Source of the DNA: Linnemannia elongata
Lineage: Eukaryota; Mortierellomycota; Mortierellomycetes; Mortierellales; Mortierellaceae
Length of the DNA stretch: 64,000 nt
Reading direction: 5' to 3'
NCBI GenBank assembly: GCA_036320915.1
Contig: JAXBDG010000018.1
Coordinates: forward strand, 682,001-746,000
Positions 44,774 through 56,984 of the stretch are shown here, one piece after another. Within the stretch, counting starts at the first letter, position 1; every line of letters begins with the position of its first letter. The translations under genes were made by a program, and so were the position numbers. The notes beneath the pieces were generated by a model, which was not told where the DNA came from, ran no database searches, and worked only from the letters and a program-made list of their open reading frames with translations.

Positions 44774-45096
44774 ATGGCCATCGTTTCAACCCCCAAACGA
44801 CGACGACCACCGTACCTTCACAACACTACCGACTTTCATCGCACACGCAGAACCAGTGGGCTCGACTGCTATATCCTTAGCTCAACCACCTCGCTCCTCC
44901 TTTTCTTACCGCCGGAGCTTCTGAAACTTGGTTTTATTTTATTTTTAACATTGTCGACCCGGTCGACCTCCTTCGTTTATCATATACTTGACATGAATTT
45001 TTTTTTCATCACGGCCCCGTTGACTGGTACTCCCTTGTCACGTACTCTTATACCAACTGGATCCAATTATATGAAGGCGCTTAAGCTAGAGATTTG
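44774..45096 (+). pseudogene. F-box gene fragment, copy 1
   Basis: A frame from ATG 44774 contains FLPPELLKL at about 44905-44932. After a frame change comes DPVDLLRLSYT, encoded near 44957-44990. Together these are the two halves of an F-box (compare copies 2 and 3). A further block DWYSLVTYSYTNW follows at about 45025-45065 and recurs near 56.69 kb (-) and 61.83 kb (+). The reading frame is interrupted, so this is a relic. F-box proteins are substrate adaptors of SCF ubiquitin ligases. Confidence 0.5.
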
Positions 45097-45397
45097 AAGA
45101 TGATAGTGCTCAAGGACGTCGCCTTGTGAGTTCATCTTGGAGCTCCCCTCCCTCTCCCTGGCGTTATTTCGTCTACATCGTCCCTAATTTCTTCCGCCCT
45201 AACGCTTGTCTCTTCCACCTCGACGTCTGCGCTGTCTCTTCCAATCTCAGGGTCTCCGCCTACTACATCAACTGACGTCATCCATCAAGGCCTTCACCAC
45301 ATCTGCCACCGTTATTCGTCGACTCTAAATGGATGCAATGGGTGACCAGTGCCTCCCTTCTTCTTTGGAAGAGTTTGAACATTGCTGCCCCTCAGAG

Positions 45398-45435
<38 letters not shown>

Positions 45436-45845
45436 TTGCCATTCCGGACTAGTTAAACGCCAAAGAGTAGTAGAAACCAAGCTGAGAATGTTGAGGAACT
45501 TGTGGGGCTGAATGACAATGAAACTGTTTACCAATGTCCGTAGACTTATTTTCCTTTTTTTGTGATGTTGTGTCCAGATACTTTCTCTCGTGAGCATGTG
45601 TAGTTCACCGCGTCTGAAAAAAAAAGGCATGGTTCTTTCTGCTTCACCTCCCATGTTTGTTTCTGTCGTTTATAGATGTTTGTCGCTATAAAAAATATAT
45701 ATTACAATGGTTGGAGGGGAATGTTGACTGTGTCTACCTACCTGAATGTAGCTGTGGGCATCGAAATGCGAAAATGAGTTCAAAGAAGATTGGTTGAAAA
45801 AATTAAGGTTGTCTTCAACTTTTAGATTCCGAATCCGTTCCAACC

Positions 45846-46094
45846 TTACATGTTATTCCCACCACCGACGACAACGACAACAACGATGACAACAATGACA
45901 ATAACGAGAACAACGGGCGCTGAGGAAGGAGGATGAGGGGGGGAAACGAGTCTCGGCTGCACGACAGGGACAGGGGGAGGTGCCAGTCCATGGGCATCAG
46001 GGATGTCCATGTAATCAATGACTGTATCGGACATCAGGTCTCCGATCTCGGGCAGAGCCTGGTAGGCAATGAATGAGCGTCTCCTTGCGGCCAT
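45846..46094 (-). CDS. Small tail-anchored membrane protein (82 residues), unknown
   Basis: ATG at 46094. The N-terminus is basic (MAARRRSFIAYQALPE), then acidic (IGDLMSDTVIDYMDIPDA), then Pro-rich. It ends with an extreme Val/Ile transmembrane run (about residues 60-76, VVLVIVIVVIVVVVVV) and GGGNNM. This topology suggests a cytosolic domain with a C-terminal anchor. The leader on the minus strand (ACATCGCCCGT...CTCTGCC) resembles sequence near 47150-47240, where a decayed relative may sit. No homologue is recognised. The (GTT/GTC)n coding of the Val run means it could be a microsatellite artefact, but the promoter-like leader supports a gene. Confidence 0.45.
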   Translation of the reverse strand: MAARRRSFIAYQALPEIGDLMSDTVIDYMDIPDAHGLAPPPVPVVQPRLVSPPHPPSSAPVVLVIVIVVIVVVVVVGGGNNM

Positions 46095-46259
46095 GGCGTA
46101 GAATGGGTATGATTTCGTTGTGTAGTGTGAGGGGAAGATGTGAGTGGTATGCTTGTGTAGGGCTTTGGTGTTGTGGGCAGAGAAGACGGGCGATGTGATG
46201 TGTTGATGTAGTGGATATGAATGTAAATAATAGGGGAAAGCGTCCTGTTTATCTGTTTA

Positions 46260-49200
46260 TTAAGGAAAAAAAAAGACAGGGATAGGAAAAGTGAATGCAG
46301 TTGGACCATGGGCCAACCCATGCTTGCCCCTTTTTTTTTCTTTCTCCTTTCTTTCCATCGTTCATACAGTACATCCATTGGACCATTCCTTGCCTCTTGC
46401 ATCTTGTAACGCCTTAGGAAAGGTATCTGCATCGTGGCACGCCTTTTGTTTATTGCTTATCCAAATGCAGATACAAGCTACACGCAACCACCTCCTCATT
46501 TTTTGTACCTCCTTCCCTCCTTTTCGCCTAACAAAAACAAAAAGGCCATGAATGGAGGGAAGTGAATAAAGTGGAATTTACAGCTTGTGTCTTTTTACAT
46601 CAGAGCATCAAGCAAGTCGTTAGTTGCATTTCTTACTTTCTGCCCACAATTACCCCTAAGCATACGAGCAATCACGTACAAGCGCATAATCCATCCACAC
46701 TTTTACCTGCGCTCCTTTCTTCCCCTCCGAATACTTGCCATCAGAGCCGCACATATGTCAACAAGAACACAAATGCAACCGTTGGTATTTCAATGCACAC
46801 TGCGCGTTGAATTGGCACTGGCCTTTGCTCATACCGGTTGTTTCTTCTTCCCTCCCATCCTCCCGTTCTAGTCTCCTTAATAAATGAAGCACTGATGAAC
46901 AAAAACCAAGAGTGGGAAATGAGGTAGAAGGCAATCAGACGTTATCATAAGCTTACCCTTACAGAGTGAGCGATGTGCATAGGAGGAAACAAGGGGTTAT
47001 GCTAGGAGGATGCCCATCTCGATGCCAGAGAACATTTGCCCAAAAGGAGGAAAAAGAGGTTGAAGAATTTGCTTCGTTTGCCGCCTCTCCATGGTAGGAG
47101 TGTGACAAGAGAACAAGGCCATGGAAAAAGATGGATGTTTAGGGGTTTGGTGTAGTCGGCAGAGAAATAACGGGCGATGTGGTGTGTGTGGTAAGGCGGC
47201 TGAGTGGGCTTTGGGTAAGTTGATGATGTAGGTTCTTGACGAAATCTTGTTTTTGTTGTTTATTTTGTCAGGGTTGGGAATTCTATGAAGCCTGGAGTTC
47301 TGCCTATCTGTGATAAATGGATCAAAGATATGTGTACAGGGCTGGGCGCATAGAATAATGTGGGAACGCTGGCGGTAGAATGAAGATTTCACAAGGAGCG
47401 AGTTGGCTGAGGATGGTGGAAGTTGAAAAAAAAATCGGGCATGATGCCCCTATTCCCTCATTGAATTGTCTGCAATTCACTCATGAAGATGACCTGTTGT
47501 AATATGCGCTCCTCACCTTAACCCCTTGCTCCTCTCACTTGTGATTATGATAGAAGTCGCTCTTTATATTCTATTTTCGAGAAATATTCCTCGCCACTTG
47601 TTTTTTTCACTTTTGATAGAACTGGCGAAAAAAAAGTCAAGGTAGAAAGGAGAAAAGTTGGTCAAGAGTTCTGTCCCCTGTAACTGACAGGTCTTCAAAA
47701 ACAAAAGCGAAAGGCGAGCACTGCTAACAGGTTGCTATTGTTTGTAGACAGAAGAATACATGAAAAATGTCGCCTACAATGAGAGGATGAGAGGCACAAC
47801 GACCGATTAACAAAGAAGGGAGAGGTAACTAGTCACGTCGCACTAGCATGAATGATAGGCAGGATCGAGTAATTTCTTTTCGAATTGAATGTCGTTCAAC
47901 CATTGCCATTTTACGCTTTGGGAAACAATGGCAACAGCCGATTGGAAAAGGCGGACAACACTCGAGCCCGTCGACAGAAGGCAAATACTGAAGATGAATA
48001 TAAACAAAATAACTAACTGGATCGAGGACCTCATCCAGTCTATGATGAACGCAACGATCCCTGCTTAGTTCCTTCGTGTTCATCTTTTCACAAAAAAAAA
48101 AAGATATGTGATCCAAAAAAATGTGAGCACTTATTTCTCACAAACAGACCAACACCAATAACGATACTTTTTTTTTTTGTTTCAATGCCACCCACCCACC
48201 CATCCTTATTTTTTTTTTTTTTTTTTTTTTTGGCTTGACTCCGCCATGGTCAGCAGCGACAACCATAAAGACAAATAACAAACATGCGTGCAGGCTTCGC
48301 AAGACCGAATGAATAAACAATTGAATTCAGCCAACGGCTTTAGTACCCTGGACAAACCCTTTTTTTTGTTTTGTAAGACGGGTGACAAAGCTTACATGGG
48401 GCAGACACTTTGTCAAACAATGGAGCAATAACGACGACGAGAGGGAGGGGGTGTTCGAGCGACAAACGAGGCAGAATTCCTGTCTTTTTTTCTTTATTCT
48501 GCGTACCCATTTGCAAGTCTGCTTCCTGTACTCATTTCTAACCACCACCTTCATTTTTGGAGACTCTATACCCTGTTTGTCGTTGTCAAAGTCGATTGAA
48601 CTGCACAGTCGCGCAGCAACGTTGTTGTCACTTGAGATGACGGGGCAACAACGGCGGCATGTTTCAAGTCTTTTTGTTTGGTAAATGTTGTTAACGACCA
48701 ATGATCGACCATTTTTTGCGTTTCCTGTCTAGTTCATACACTTGAGCTTTTGGCCTTTAGTTCTTTCCTTGGTGTTGTTTGGACGAGTGCTGCCTTCCAA
48801 TCGAACAAAGAATGACTGATGGCAAAGAAGGTACGATATAATGAGGCAGTCGTACAGGGAATACGAACAAAAGGAACATCTACTATTGAAAAACAGGCGA
48901 AAATGGCCCACAAAAGATCACATTGGGAAAAGGCAAAAGTGTCTTTTTGTTATGCATCTCTTTTTTCATATATCGTGCAATACAGGGAACAGCTAACCAC
49001 CCACGGAGATGGCAAACATCGCTTTAGATGAGATGCTCATTTTGCATGCATGAATGTAAACTTAAAAAACACCGTGTCCTCTCCAACCAATGAGTGTCGT
49101 GGTCAGTATTTACTTACCTTCAAACGTCACCTTTGTGTTGTTTTTCAAAGGAAAAGAGTGTCAGCTGCAATCTTCGTCAAACATGGCAAAGCACTTCGTA

Positions 49201-49770
49201 TTTTCACATAAAAGCATGTCTGTACCCCGGGTGCCAAGTTTTTTATCTACAAAAAAAATCTCTTTCACTTCCAACCATCATCAACCAAAGCGCTCCTCGT
49301 GATGTCTTCATTTTAACACCAGCATTCCCACCTCATTCCCACTTCATAATATCATATGCCTAGTCATGTCTATGTATCTTGGTCCATTTATCCCAGCCAA
49401 GCAGAACCCTCCCCCCCCCCCCTCAAAGAATCTCCATCCATAAACAAAATAAACAGCAACCTGATCAAGAAGCCATCCCTTCAACTTACCCAAGGCCCAC
49501 TCAGTTGCCTTACACTCTACTCCACGTTCGCCACTCTGGACACTCTCGTCACTGAATTGCACTAGAGAGCTTGAATCCTGGAGACCTCAGTCGCTAACTG
49601 CTGCCTTTCTCACCTGATCTCCGGAGCGGTATCTCAACTCGGCATATCGAGTTCCAATTCGCCGATGCGACCAGGTCGTAGTGTAACTTTCCAACCATCA
49701 ATCGTATCCTGCGACTCTGCTCAGCCCAGTGCAACTTTGGTGTTGTCGTCAGACTCCAACAATCCGACTT
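46260..49770. other. Gene-poor accessory stretch
   Basis: No supported complete gene. 47080-47250 (minus strand) resembles the leader of the small tail-anchored gene at 45.8-46.1 kb and may be a decayed copy. Poly(T) or poly(A) runs occur near 48209-48231 and a C-run near 49411-49422. Short open frames elsewhere look random. Confidence 0.4.
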
Positions 49771-49775
49771 TGCGT

Positions 49776-50031
49776 TCTCTGTCCAGTGTGCTTTCACCTG
49801 GATGGACCTGGACAACATATATATGTTGTTTTTTTCGAACTCGACTCGCCACCATCCTCGACCGAGCGACGGCGCCAGTTAAAGAGAACGCTTGTCGCTT
49901 CCCATGACTATCGCCTGCCTGCAAGCAAGCGAAAAATTTATTGAGGCATCAGATCCTTGTTGCAGTGGATAACCTCATAATCAAAATCAACCCTCCTCCC
50001 CTACCCTTTCAAATTACAGGTAATTTAGCTC
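49776..50031 (+). repeat. Left arm of an inverted repeat (partner 50360-50575)
   Basis: The reverse complement of 50360-50575 matches this stretch: GTGTGCTTTCACCTGGATG, CGAACTCGACTCGCCAC(C/T)ATCC, and TTTCAAATTACAGGTA at the distal end. Both arms are open in the same frames. Both end in a potential exon/intron border (ACAG|GTA), suggesting a duplicated exon of an unknown gene arranged tail to tail. Confidence 0.65.
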
Positions 50032-50359
50032 CACAATTGCCTGTGCAGTATGTAAAAAATGACTGGCTATGCCATCTGTAAAAAAAAGAAATAAACATTA
50101 CTCTTGCTGATTAGCTATCGTAGTTTGGGCACCTGCCACATGTGCTTCGGCCAGGAGCTTGGGACTGGTGGTGATGGAAGCAGGTCCTAGGTAGGCTGGT
50201 CGAACCTCCCGACAGTGACTGAGCACAATGCTACAGTCAGTAGCCGTCAGAAGTGAATGGGTGTTTAATCACATCCAATGCTGAAGGAAAATAAGAGAGA
50301 TAATATTTTTTGATATGGCACAGTCATTCTTTTTTATATATGGCACAGTCAAAGTGCGG

Positions 50360-50575
50360 AACAAAAGTACCTGTAATTTGAAAGGAAGTTGTCCACTGCT
50401 GCAAGGTTCTGATGTCTCAGCATATGGCTCGCCTGCTTGCAAGCGTCCTCTTTAAGTGAAGTCGTCGTTCGGTCGAGGATAGTGGCGAGTCGAGTTCGAA
50501 TAAGATAAATACATGGTGTCCAGGCACATCCAGGTGAAAGCACACCGGACAGAGAATGCACCACAGATGCACATC
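50360..50575 (-). repeat. Right arm of the inverted repeat (partner 49776-50031)
   Basis: See the left arm. The spacer of about 330 bases includes two further short GGCACAGTC-containing repeats near 50315-50350. Confidence 0.65.
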
Positions 50576-50903
50576 TGATGGAATGGGCCTGACAACATGA
50601 CAATTGAGTTGTTTTATTGTGCGTGGTCGATTAGCGGAGAGCGAGTGTTTTAGATGTGAAGACTTACGAAAAGGCTTAGAGATGGGGATGGAAAAGAGGG
50701 AACAAGGGGACAGTTGGCAAAATAGGAAACAAGAGTGGAAATTATCAACACTTGCAAAACTGATTTACAGTAAATCCAAAGGGAGGGTGACTGTTTGTCT
50801 TTCTCACAACACCATCTGTCACTTATCAACACATTCGTCAATTCAGTCGTTTTTATCTGGTCTGCGTTCCATCTTTCACTCGTCATCTCGACCTTACCAT
50901 CCT

Positions 50904-51212
50904 TCACTCCTCCTCCATCCCCGGCGCGATTGGTAGGATCAGATCGTTGACGTGTCCCTGGAGAGCGGTGACAACTACCAGGGCAGCGACGGCGATCATG
51001 ATAGCAGTCACGATCAGGACACGCGTTAGAGCTTGAGCCGCATCCAGCTGTACTTGAACGGCGTCGTGGCGATCCTGAATGGTTGGTGGTAGAACGATAG
51101 GGGTTTCGTATGATACAGTGGTTGTTTCTGGGTCTGAGAGATTTAGATCGTCCTCCCTGTCGATGAGTCTTGGTGTGCCGGAAAATATGTTGTTGTGCGC
51201 CTTGCGTGACAT
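50904..51212 (-). CDS. Family B small single-pass membrane protein, copy 1 (102 residues)
   Basis: ATG 51212, TGA 50906-50904. The N-terminal 60 residues contain SGTPRLIDREDDLNL, SDPETTTVSYE and PPTIQDRHDAVQVQL. A transmembrane helix at about 65-84 (VLIVTAIMIAVAALVVVTAL) follows, then a short tail (GHVNDLILPIAPGMEEE). Two close relatives lie at 56.3 and 62.2 kb. The leader, with TATAAAT near 51366-51377 and the string CCCCTTGCAA...AAAGCGAATATTACCAAC, is conserved in all three, which supports a real promoter and gene. The N-terminal half is also similar to family A, which lacks the helix. Function unknown. This copy is fully open. Confidence 0.65.
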   Translation of the reverse strand: MSRKAHNNIFSGTPRLIDREDDLNLSDPETTTVSYETPIVLPPTIQDRHDAVQVQLDAAQALTRVLIVTAIMIAVAALVVVTALQGHVNDLILPIAPGMEEE

Positions 51213-51399
51213 CTAGACAGCTTGGGGAAAGGGGGGCGATTAGGGTGTGTTGTGTTGTTGGTAATATTCGCTTTTTTTGCAAGGGGCTGGACTTGTATAG
51301 AACTGGGTGCTTGGATTATTTGTTTACAGAATGGACAAACAGAAAGTAAAAATGGGCAAATGGCCAACATTTATATGCGATGGAGTGAAGTGGTAGGAG

Positions 51400-53150
51400 G
51401 AGTGGTGTAGTTATTCAATTGGGGATCGTCTGTCGCTTTATTCATAGAGAGAAAATGATGCTTTGTCCGTGTGTGTGTGTGTGTGTGTGTGCGTTTGTCT
51501 GTCTCTCAGTGTGTGTAACTAGAAGTATGTATCGATCCTCATCCATTGGCTCACTGGTTACTCTTTGTCGCTCTCGGTGTGTATGTTTTTCCAGGGGACG
51601 TTTTCTATTCTTAAATAAAGGGTTGGCTACAAAAGAAACGGCCCTGAAAGATTTTTGCTGCATCCGAATTGAATCCGACTACACAAGGGGGACCCAAGAG
51701 AAAACAAGCCAGGGTAAGAGCGAGAGAGCGAAGAAGGAGAGAAGGGAGAGAGGATTGTTCGTTTTTTACCCACCCACAATTGTAGTCTTCGGTCTTTGTC
51801 CTACATAAACAAACCTGAAAGGTAAGGCAAGGTAAGGGCAATGTGGGTGGGAAGGGTGATGCATGCACACACACATGTCCCACATTCACTAATCAATATT
51901 GCTCCATACCATCTATCTCACACACACACACACACACACCCTCTCTCTCACGCACTCTCTCTCAGTCTTTTGCCAATCCCTGCTTCAGTTTTTGTTTTCT
52001 GTTTTGCTCACACATTGTCTGTTGATTGTGTATTCTATGGATATGGGTTGAGTGCGTAATCTGTGTCGTACAACATGTTCAATGATGAACGAACATCGGA
52101 CCACTTTCATTTGTTGCAGCACTCAGGCAAAGGCTCAAGCGAAACCAAGCCGTCCGCGGAGCAAAGGGAGGGAAAGCGACAATTGTACACACGCAGAAAC
52201 AGACAGACGGGATGAGGATCAAGATCAAGAAGGGACTTTCTTGTGTGTATGATGAGCTCAATGGAAACTGACGGAAGGAGCTACAAGGAGAAGATGGATC
52301 CAAAAAGAGTTACTAGCACCGTTGTAAGGATCCGAGAAGACGTTCTTTTTAGCAGTCTTTATGATAAATAGAACTGGGAGACAACAGAGAACTGAAGACA
52401 ACCGCCAGATGTTTGCTGTTATGCGGCGAGGAAGTCATTTTTTTATGTTGTAAGCAACTTTTTTGTGAGCAAGGTAATCGTTCATTGCTTCCACCATGCG
52501 TGGCGTTTGGGCTATTACTATTTTCAAGAACCACCGACAGTCAGATATGGTAAAAGTGGCATGAATGGATGAAAGCACCATTATTCTTTGTTGTCGTTTA
52601 TTCATGGTTCTACTCGTTTTCGCTATTGAGTGATATTTTTCGATGATGATGAAGCTGGGGGGGGGCTCTCATTCTTTTATCACTTGAGGAGGGCTGGTTA
52701 TTTAGGAGTCGGTAATTGTTCCCTACTACCGCCACTCCCTTTGCCAATCAGCGAAAATAAAATCCAACCACCCCTGTCTTGATGTTATGCTTTCTCGGAT
52801 CATATGAACCAACTGAACCCATTAGACCTAAGGATTTTATCTCTCTTTGGCCACAACAGGGGTGAGAAGGCGCTGAGGTAGTAACAGGGCGTGCGGTCTT
52901 GTTGTAATGAATGAGCAAAGATAGCAGTGGACGATGTTTTGCTGAGATGAGAGAACAGTGAATGTATGTTGCTTGAGAGATGAGAGAAGTGAATACATGG
53001 TCTTTTATAAAGTAGCAATGGGCAAGCCGACCATGGTTTTTGTGAAGATGGAGGATGAAGTCTTGCCAAACGAGGGAAAGTTACAATCATGCTCAAGGGT
53101 GCACCTTGGAGTGAGCAATAAATCAGATTTGGTCACAAAAAGGAAATCAA
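51400..53150. other. Stretch without a supported gene, with GT and CA microsatellites
   Basis: Contains a GT array (about 51470-51492), a CA array (about 51921-51940) and CT repeats after it. Nothing resembling a conserved gene or a copy of the neighbouring units was found. Confidence 0.45.
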
Positions 53151-53306
53151 TTCATTTGTGTTTTAAAAATGACAAAATATATCAAGGTAGAAAAACACAT
53201 AAATACTCGGCTCGGCGACAGCCACCTACAATATAGAAAACTAAATCAAACACACACAATTAAAACACACACACACACAAATAAAACACACCCACGCTCT
53301 TCAATC

Positions 53307-53585
53307 ATGTCACAAAACTCTAGCCGCATCCTCCAGATTCCTCGACACACTGACCATACCCCTACTCCTCTTCCTGATATTGTCATTTCATACGACGAAG
53401 GCCCTCTCATCCAACCGCCTCCACTTCAAGACCGATTGGCTGCCGTTCAAGTTCAACTGGAAGCCCTGGCCATTGATGCTGTTCAGGAACAAGATGCTGA
53501 AGAGTAACATGCTGCCGCGACCGAGAACATGCAGGTCGATCAAGGCGAAGATTTTGAGTTTGAGGAGGAGACACAACAGACGTGA
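53307..53585 (+). pseudogene. Family A small acidic protein, copy 2 (one in-frame stop)
   Basis: ATG 53307; 66 residues (MSQNSSRILQIPRHT, LPDIVISYDE, IQPPPLQDRLAAVQVQLEAL, ending EQDAEE) to TAA at 53505-53507. The frame then stays open through an acidic block (ENMQVDQGEDFEFEEE) to TGA at 53583, 92 codons in all. It is very close to copies 1 and 3. The TAA is specific to this copy. Short gene, nonsense pseudogene and readthrough all remain possible. Confidence 0.5.
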
Positions 53586-54984
53586 TCCACCTTGACCAAG
53601 AGCATGGCGGTCAACGCACCGTCCTCCTGTCTCTGCTATGTCCTTCATGCGTTTTCTACTTGTCCGTCCGCCCTGCCGACCTCAGTGTCCTGTCTCCCTG
53701 TATTCTGGTCCATCTACTCTTCTATGTCGCCCATCCGTCATTGCCGTGCCGTCCTTCCGCCCGTATCATCCTCCCTCTTGTGTTCTTTTATTCCTCTTGT
53801 CAACTTGCCCCCTCCTCTTGCTTTGTCTCTCTTGACTACTCAACCTTCTACCCTTCCCTCCTCTTTCTTTCTTTTTTACTTGCCCGTTCTCTCCCTCTCT
53901 CCCTCTCTCCACCTCTCCACCTCTCCACCTCTCCCCCTCCTTCTCACACATACTTTCGCTCTCCCTGTCAAGAAGCGCAACACCCTCGCACACAACAACA
54001 TACATATATACATCCTACTCTCGCTCGCGTCCACGCGCCCATACAATACCGTACAAAAATTCTCTATACACAACAACATACAGCTCCCATCTACACATAA
54101 TAATATACAAATGTCATTCTCCCTTTCGCGTCCGCACACGACACGTCTCCTTTCATCGCCCTCACTCACATCTTTGTGCGACCTTCATTCCTGTGCCTTT
54201 TGTTTTTTCCAAATGGTCACTCCAGCAACCTTTTGATTTACTCCGTCACTTTACTTATTGACTTTTACTCTCCTCCGTCAACGCTCCCGTTTTGTTATAT
54301 CTGTTTCTGTGTCGTCTGTCATTCTACTGAAACTAATAAAGTCGTTTGATGGATCGTCACTCTGTCCGACTAGTCGGATTGCTTGTATTCATTCAGTTTT
54401 GTGATCAACACATGTTGATTTCCGTTGTGCATCAGATCTAAGTTCCCATTAGACCTGCCCTTCCATTTAATCTCGTCCTCCTTTTTCTTTGTTCACCTCG
54501 TTTGTTGATCGTCCTCCTTTTTTTTGCCCTTGCAGTCCGACTCTTGAAAAGAGAATCCAAGATCGAGAATAGTGACCCGAGAAAAAGATTCTCTCTCCCG
54601 TTGTATGTTGGTGAGATCCAAAACTTTTGAGGTGAAAAGGGCGACGTTGAAGATCGAGTGTGAGCGGTCTCGGTGGTCACTTTGTACATTTTTTTCTTAA
54701 CATGGTGTCCGTTTGTGCATGCAATCCCAACTTTCTTTGGTGGGAAAAAAAACGGTATATGAGTTTGTGTTAAACGACGTTTTTCACTTGCACAAGCATA
54801 ACAAAGGAACGAGAGGTGCATAACACAATGAGACTTTCAAAATGAATTCTTCAAAGGTTAATCTTGTAGGTGTAAATAAAGGTTAGAACACACCCCACCG
54901 CCAGAAATAACAAACAGCAGAGCCTATAAAACAACACCAGTCCCTCCATACACAATACACATCCCCCCTTACTCTTAAACAAGA

Positions 54985-55320
54985 ACAACACACAAAGATG
55001 AAAGCGATCTAATCTTTGGTACAGAGGATGTCCTCGGAAAAGAAGTAAGAAAAAAAGGTATTTGGACTGTCTTGGCAAACTTTCTCAGTATTAAACTCGT
55101 GTGTCAACGTTCAGTTTTACCCTTCGTAGAAAACTCTTTTAAGTACCCACCCTTTGCCAACTTGTGGAAGAATCGGTAGTTCTCTCTCATCCACTTTACT
55201 TGCAACGACACCCAAAGTCGAGATATATTCATCGGAGGACTCCCCGAATTTCTCTTCCGTAAGCACCTCCACCCTGGTATGTGTACCTGAATTTCGATCT
55301 TTTATTAACGAATACGCGTC
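54985..55320 (-). pseudogene. Fragment C, copy 2
   Basis: The minus strand encodes VEVLTEEKFGESSDEYISTL then GVVASKVDERELPILPQ. The splice donor is GTGGGT at 55150. The acceptor dinucleotide equivalent to that of copy 1 is AA instead of AG, so the exon junction is broken. It ends with a block similar to copy 1 (FSEDILCTKD). Confidence 0.45.
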
Positions 55321-55599
55321 AGGACGTTAAAACTCAAAAAATGACAAGGCACAGTCGACAAAAGTTATAGGATGATGCACAGGATTGGTTTTTGCTAAGC
55401 CTCTTCGTCGGACGCGTCGTGTGTCGTATCGATTACAGTACACCTCCCCCGCTAGAAAAACGGTCACATCCCGATTGCTTACATACACCACGAGGCAAGG
55501 ATTGGAGTTAGGATTGGAGTTGGGATTTCAGCGCAGAAAGGGTCAATCGCCTTTACATCAGTTTGTGTACTGAAGTGTAATAGCTTCTCCACTTTTTCC

Positions 55600-56060
55600 A
55601 GACCCTGCAGTTACTCGGCCAAAAGGCAAAAAAAAACAAGCTTCGCTGTGCAGCCCATGTACGCATGGTCAGATTCACTGTCCGAAGACAAAATTTTTAT
55701 TTGTTCCATTCCTTCCTTTCGCTAACATTCACCTTTCCATGTGTTCACTTTAGTTCCAAAGTGGTTTTCATTCAGAAATTACATAGCAATCTCCGTAAGT
55801 CTCCGTGAGAGATGCTTTAATAATAAGCTATTAGTAGCCCCCAGCGAGAAACGTCGCTGTAGGATACTTTTCTGGTTGTAAAGCAATCTGATGATCCATT
55901 GGCCCTGATCTAACACGAGGTTGTTCACCTAATAGAGAACGAAGTTGATTGGCCTATTGAAAGAGTACGTATAAAAAATTGGGTCTTCACCGAACTTAGC
56001 TGCTTGACCTCTCGTATTAGGTTTTTTTTTTTTTTTTTTTTTTTGGTTTACTGTCTGCTC
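55600..56060. other. Spacer between family A copy 2 and family B copy 2
   Basis: No gene seen. It contains a T run (about 56023-56044) directly before the family B promoter. Confidence 0.4.
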
Positions 56061-56067
56061 AGGCACT

Positions 56068-56075
56068 ATAAATGC
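56068..56075 (+). promoter_or_regulatory. TATA box of family B copy 2
   Basis: CTATAAAT within GCTCAGGCACTATAAATGC. The same string, with one or two changes, stands before copy 3 (reverse complement near 62480-62495). About 240 bases separate it from the ATG. Confidence 0.5.
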
Positions 56076-56314
56076 GGCTCAGGAACAAAACAATAACCGA
56101 TTTCTTTACTCCATTTTTCTGATCACATCCAGCTACACTCCTCACGCTGCATGTACATCTTCAACCATCTTGACCCACTCCCACCTTGCGTTTATCCATT
56201 CTGCTAAAAAATTAGAGCGCCCAATTCGATACAAGTCAAACCTCTTGCAAGGAAAGCGAAACGTACCAACAACACAACGCACCCTAACCGACTTTCTTTT
56301 CCCAAGTTGCCTAC

Positions 56315-56602
56315 ATGTCGCACAACACCATATTTTTCGGGACGCCAAGGCTCAGCAGCAGAGAAGACGATCTGTATCTCCCAGATCCAGAAACAATCAT
56401 CGCCTCATACGAACCCCCTACCGTTCTACCGCCAACCATTCAGGATCATCATGACGTCATTCAAGTACAGCTGGATGCTACTCAAACTCTAATGCGTGTT
56501 CTGATAGTGACTGTTGCCATGATCGCTGTTGCTGCCCTGGTAGTCGTTATCGCGTTCTTGGGACAGGTCAACGATCTGATGCAGTCAATCGCGCCGGGAT
56601 AG
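56315..56602 (+). CDS. Family B small single-pass membrane protein, copy 2 (95 residues)
   Basis: ATG 56315, TAG 56600-56602. N-terminal MSHNTIFFGTPRLSSREDDL, LPDPETIIASYEPP and TIQDHHDVIQVQLDA precede a helix at residues 61-82 (RVLIVTVAMIAVAALVVVIA) and the tail LGQVNDLMQSIAPG. Fully open, with a conserved leader and promoter shared with copies 1 and 3. It has no signal peptide, so it is probably tail-anchored or single-pass with a cytosolic N-terminus. No known family recognised. Downstream, on the same strand, lies an F-box fragment. Confidence 0.65.
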   Translation: MSHNTIFFGTPRLSSREDDLYLPDPETIIASYEPPTVLPPTIQDHHDVIQVQLDATQTLMRVLIVTVAMIAVAALVVVIAFLGQVNDLMQSIAPG

Positions 56603-56984
56603 AGCAATAGGGAAGGGTGTTAACGGTCGAGACGAAGAGAGAGGGAGGGAGCGCGGACGCAATCCGACCAAGTTAGTATAAGTGTAGATGGCAAGGGAGT
56701 ACCAGTTGGCAGGCCCCGTGAAGAAGATCATGTTGCTGCAAGCGTATGTGAATCGGGGTTGGAAGGTCGCGAGGCTGCTCGAGGAGGATAAAAGTGAGAT
56801 CGGGGGCAGTGATAAACAGTCACTCTCCCTATTATTGACTAAATACAACTGCTTTGCCATGTGTTGGGTATTTTTCGCTCTTGTTTCCCATTTCACCAAC
56901 TGTCCATTTGTCCCTTCTTTTCCGTCCCTCTTCTCAACGCCTTTTCGCCAGTCATTACCTCTAAAACACCCGAAGTCCGCTACT

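Larger units (their letters stand above)
53215..55580 (+). repeat. Family A repeat unit, copy 2
   Basis: Collinear with copy 1: leader with CAAATAAAACACAC, gene A2, pyrimidine-rich 3' region, AATAAAGTC near 54338, ACTAGTCGGATT near 54370, then fragment C on the minus strand. It is followed after about 400 bases by family B copy 2 and an F-box fragment. The whole 53.2-57.4 kb block recurs inverted at 61.2-64.0 kb. Confidence 0.8.

Noticed and set aside
48819..49031. Plus-strand 70-codon frame beginning MAKKVRYNE
   Set aside because: No promoter, homologue or second copy seen; compatible with chance.
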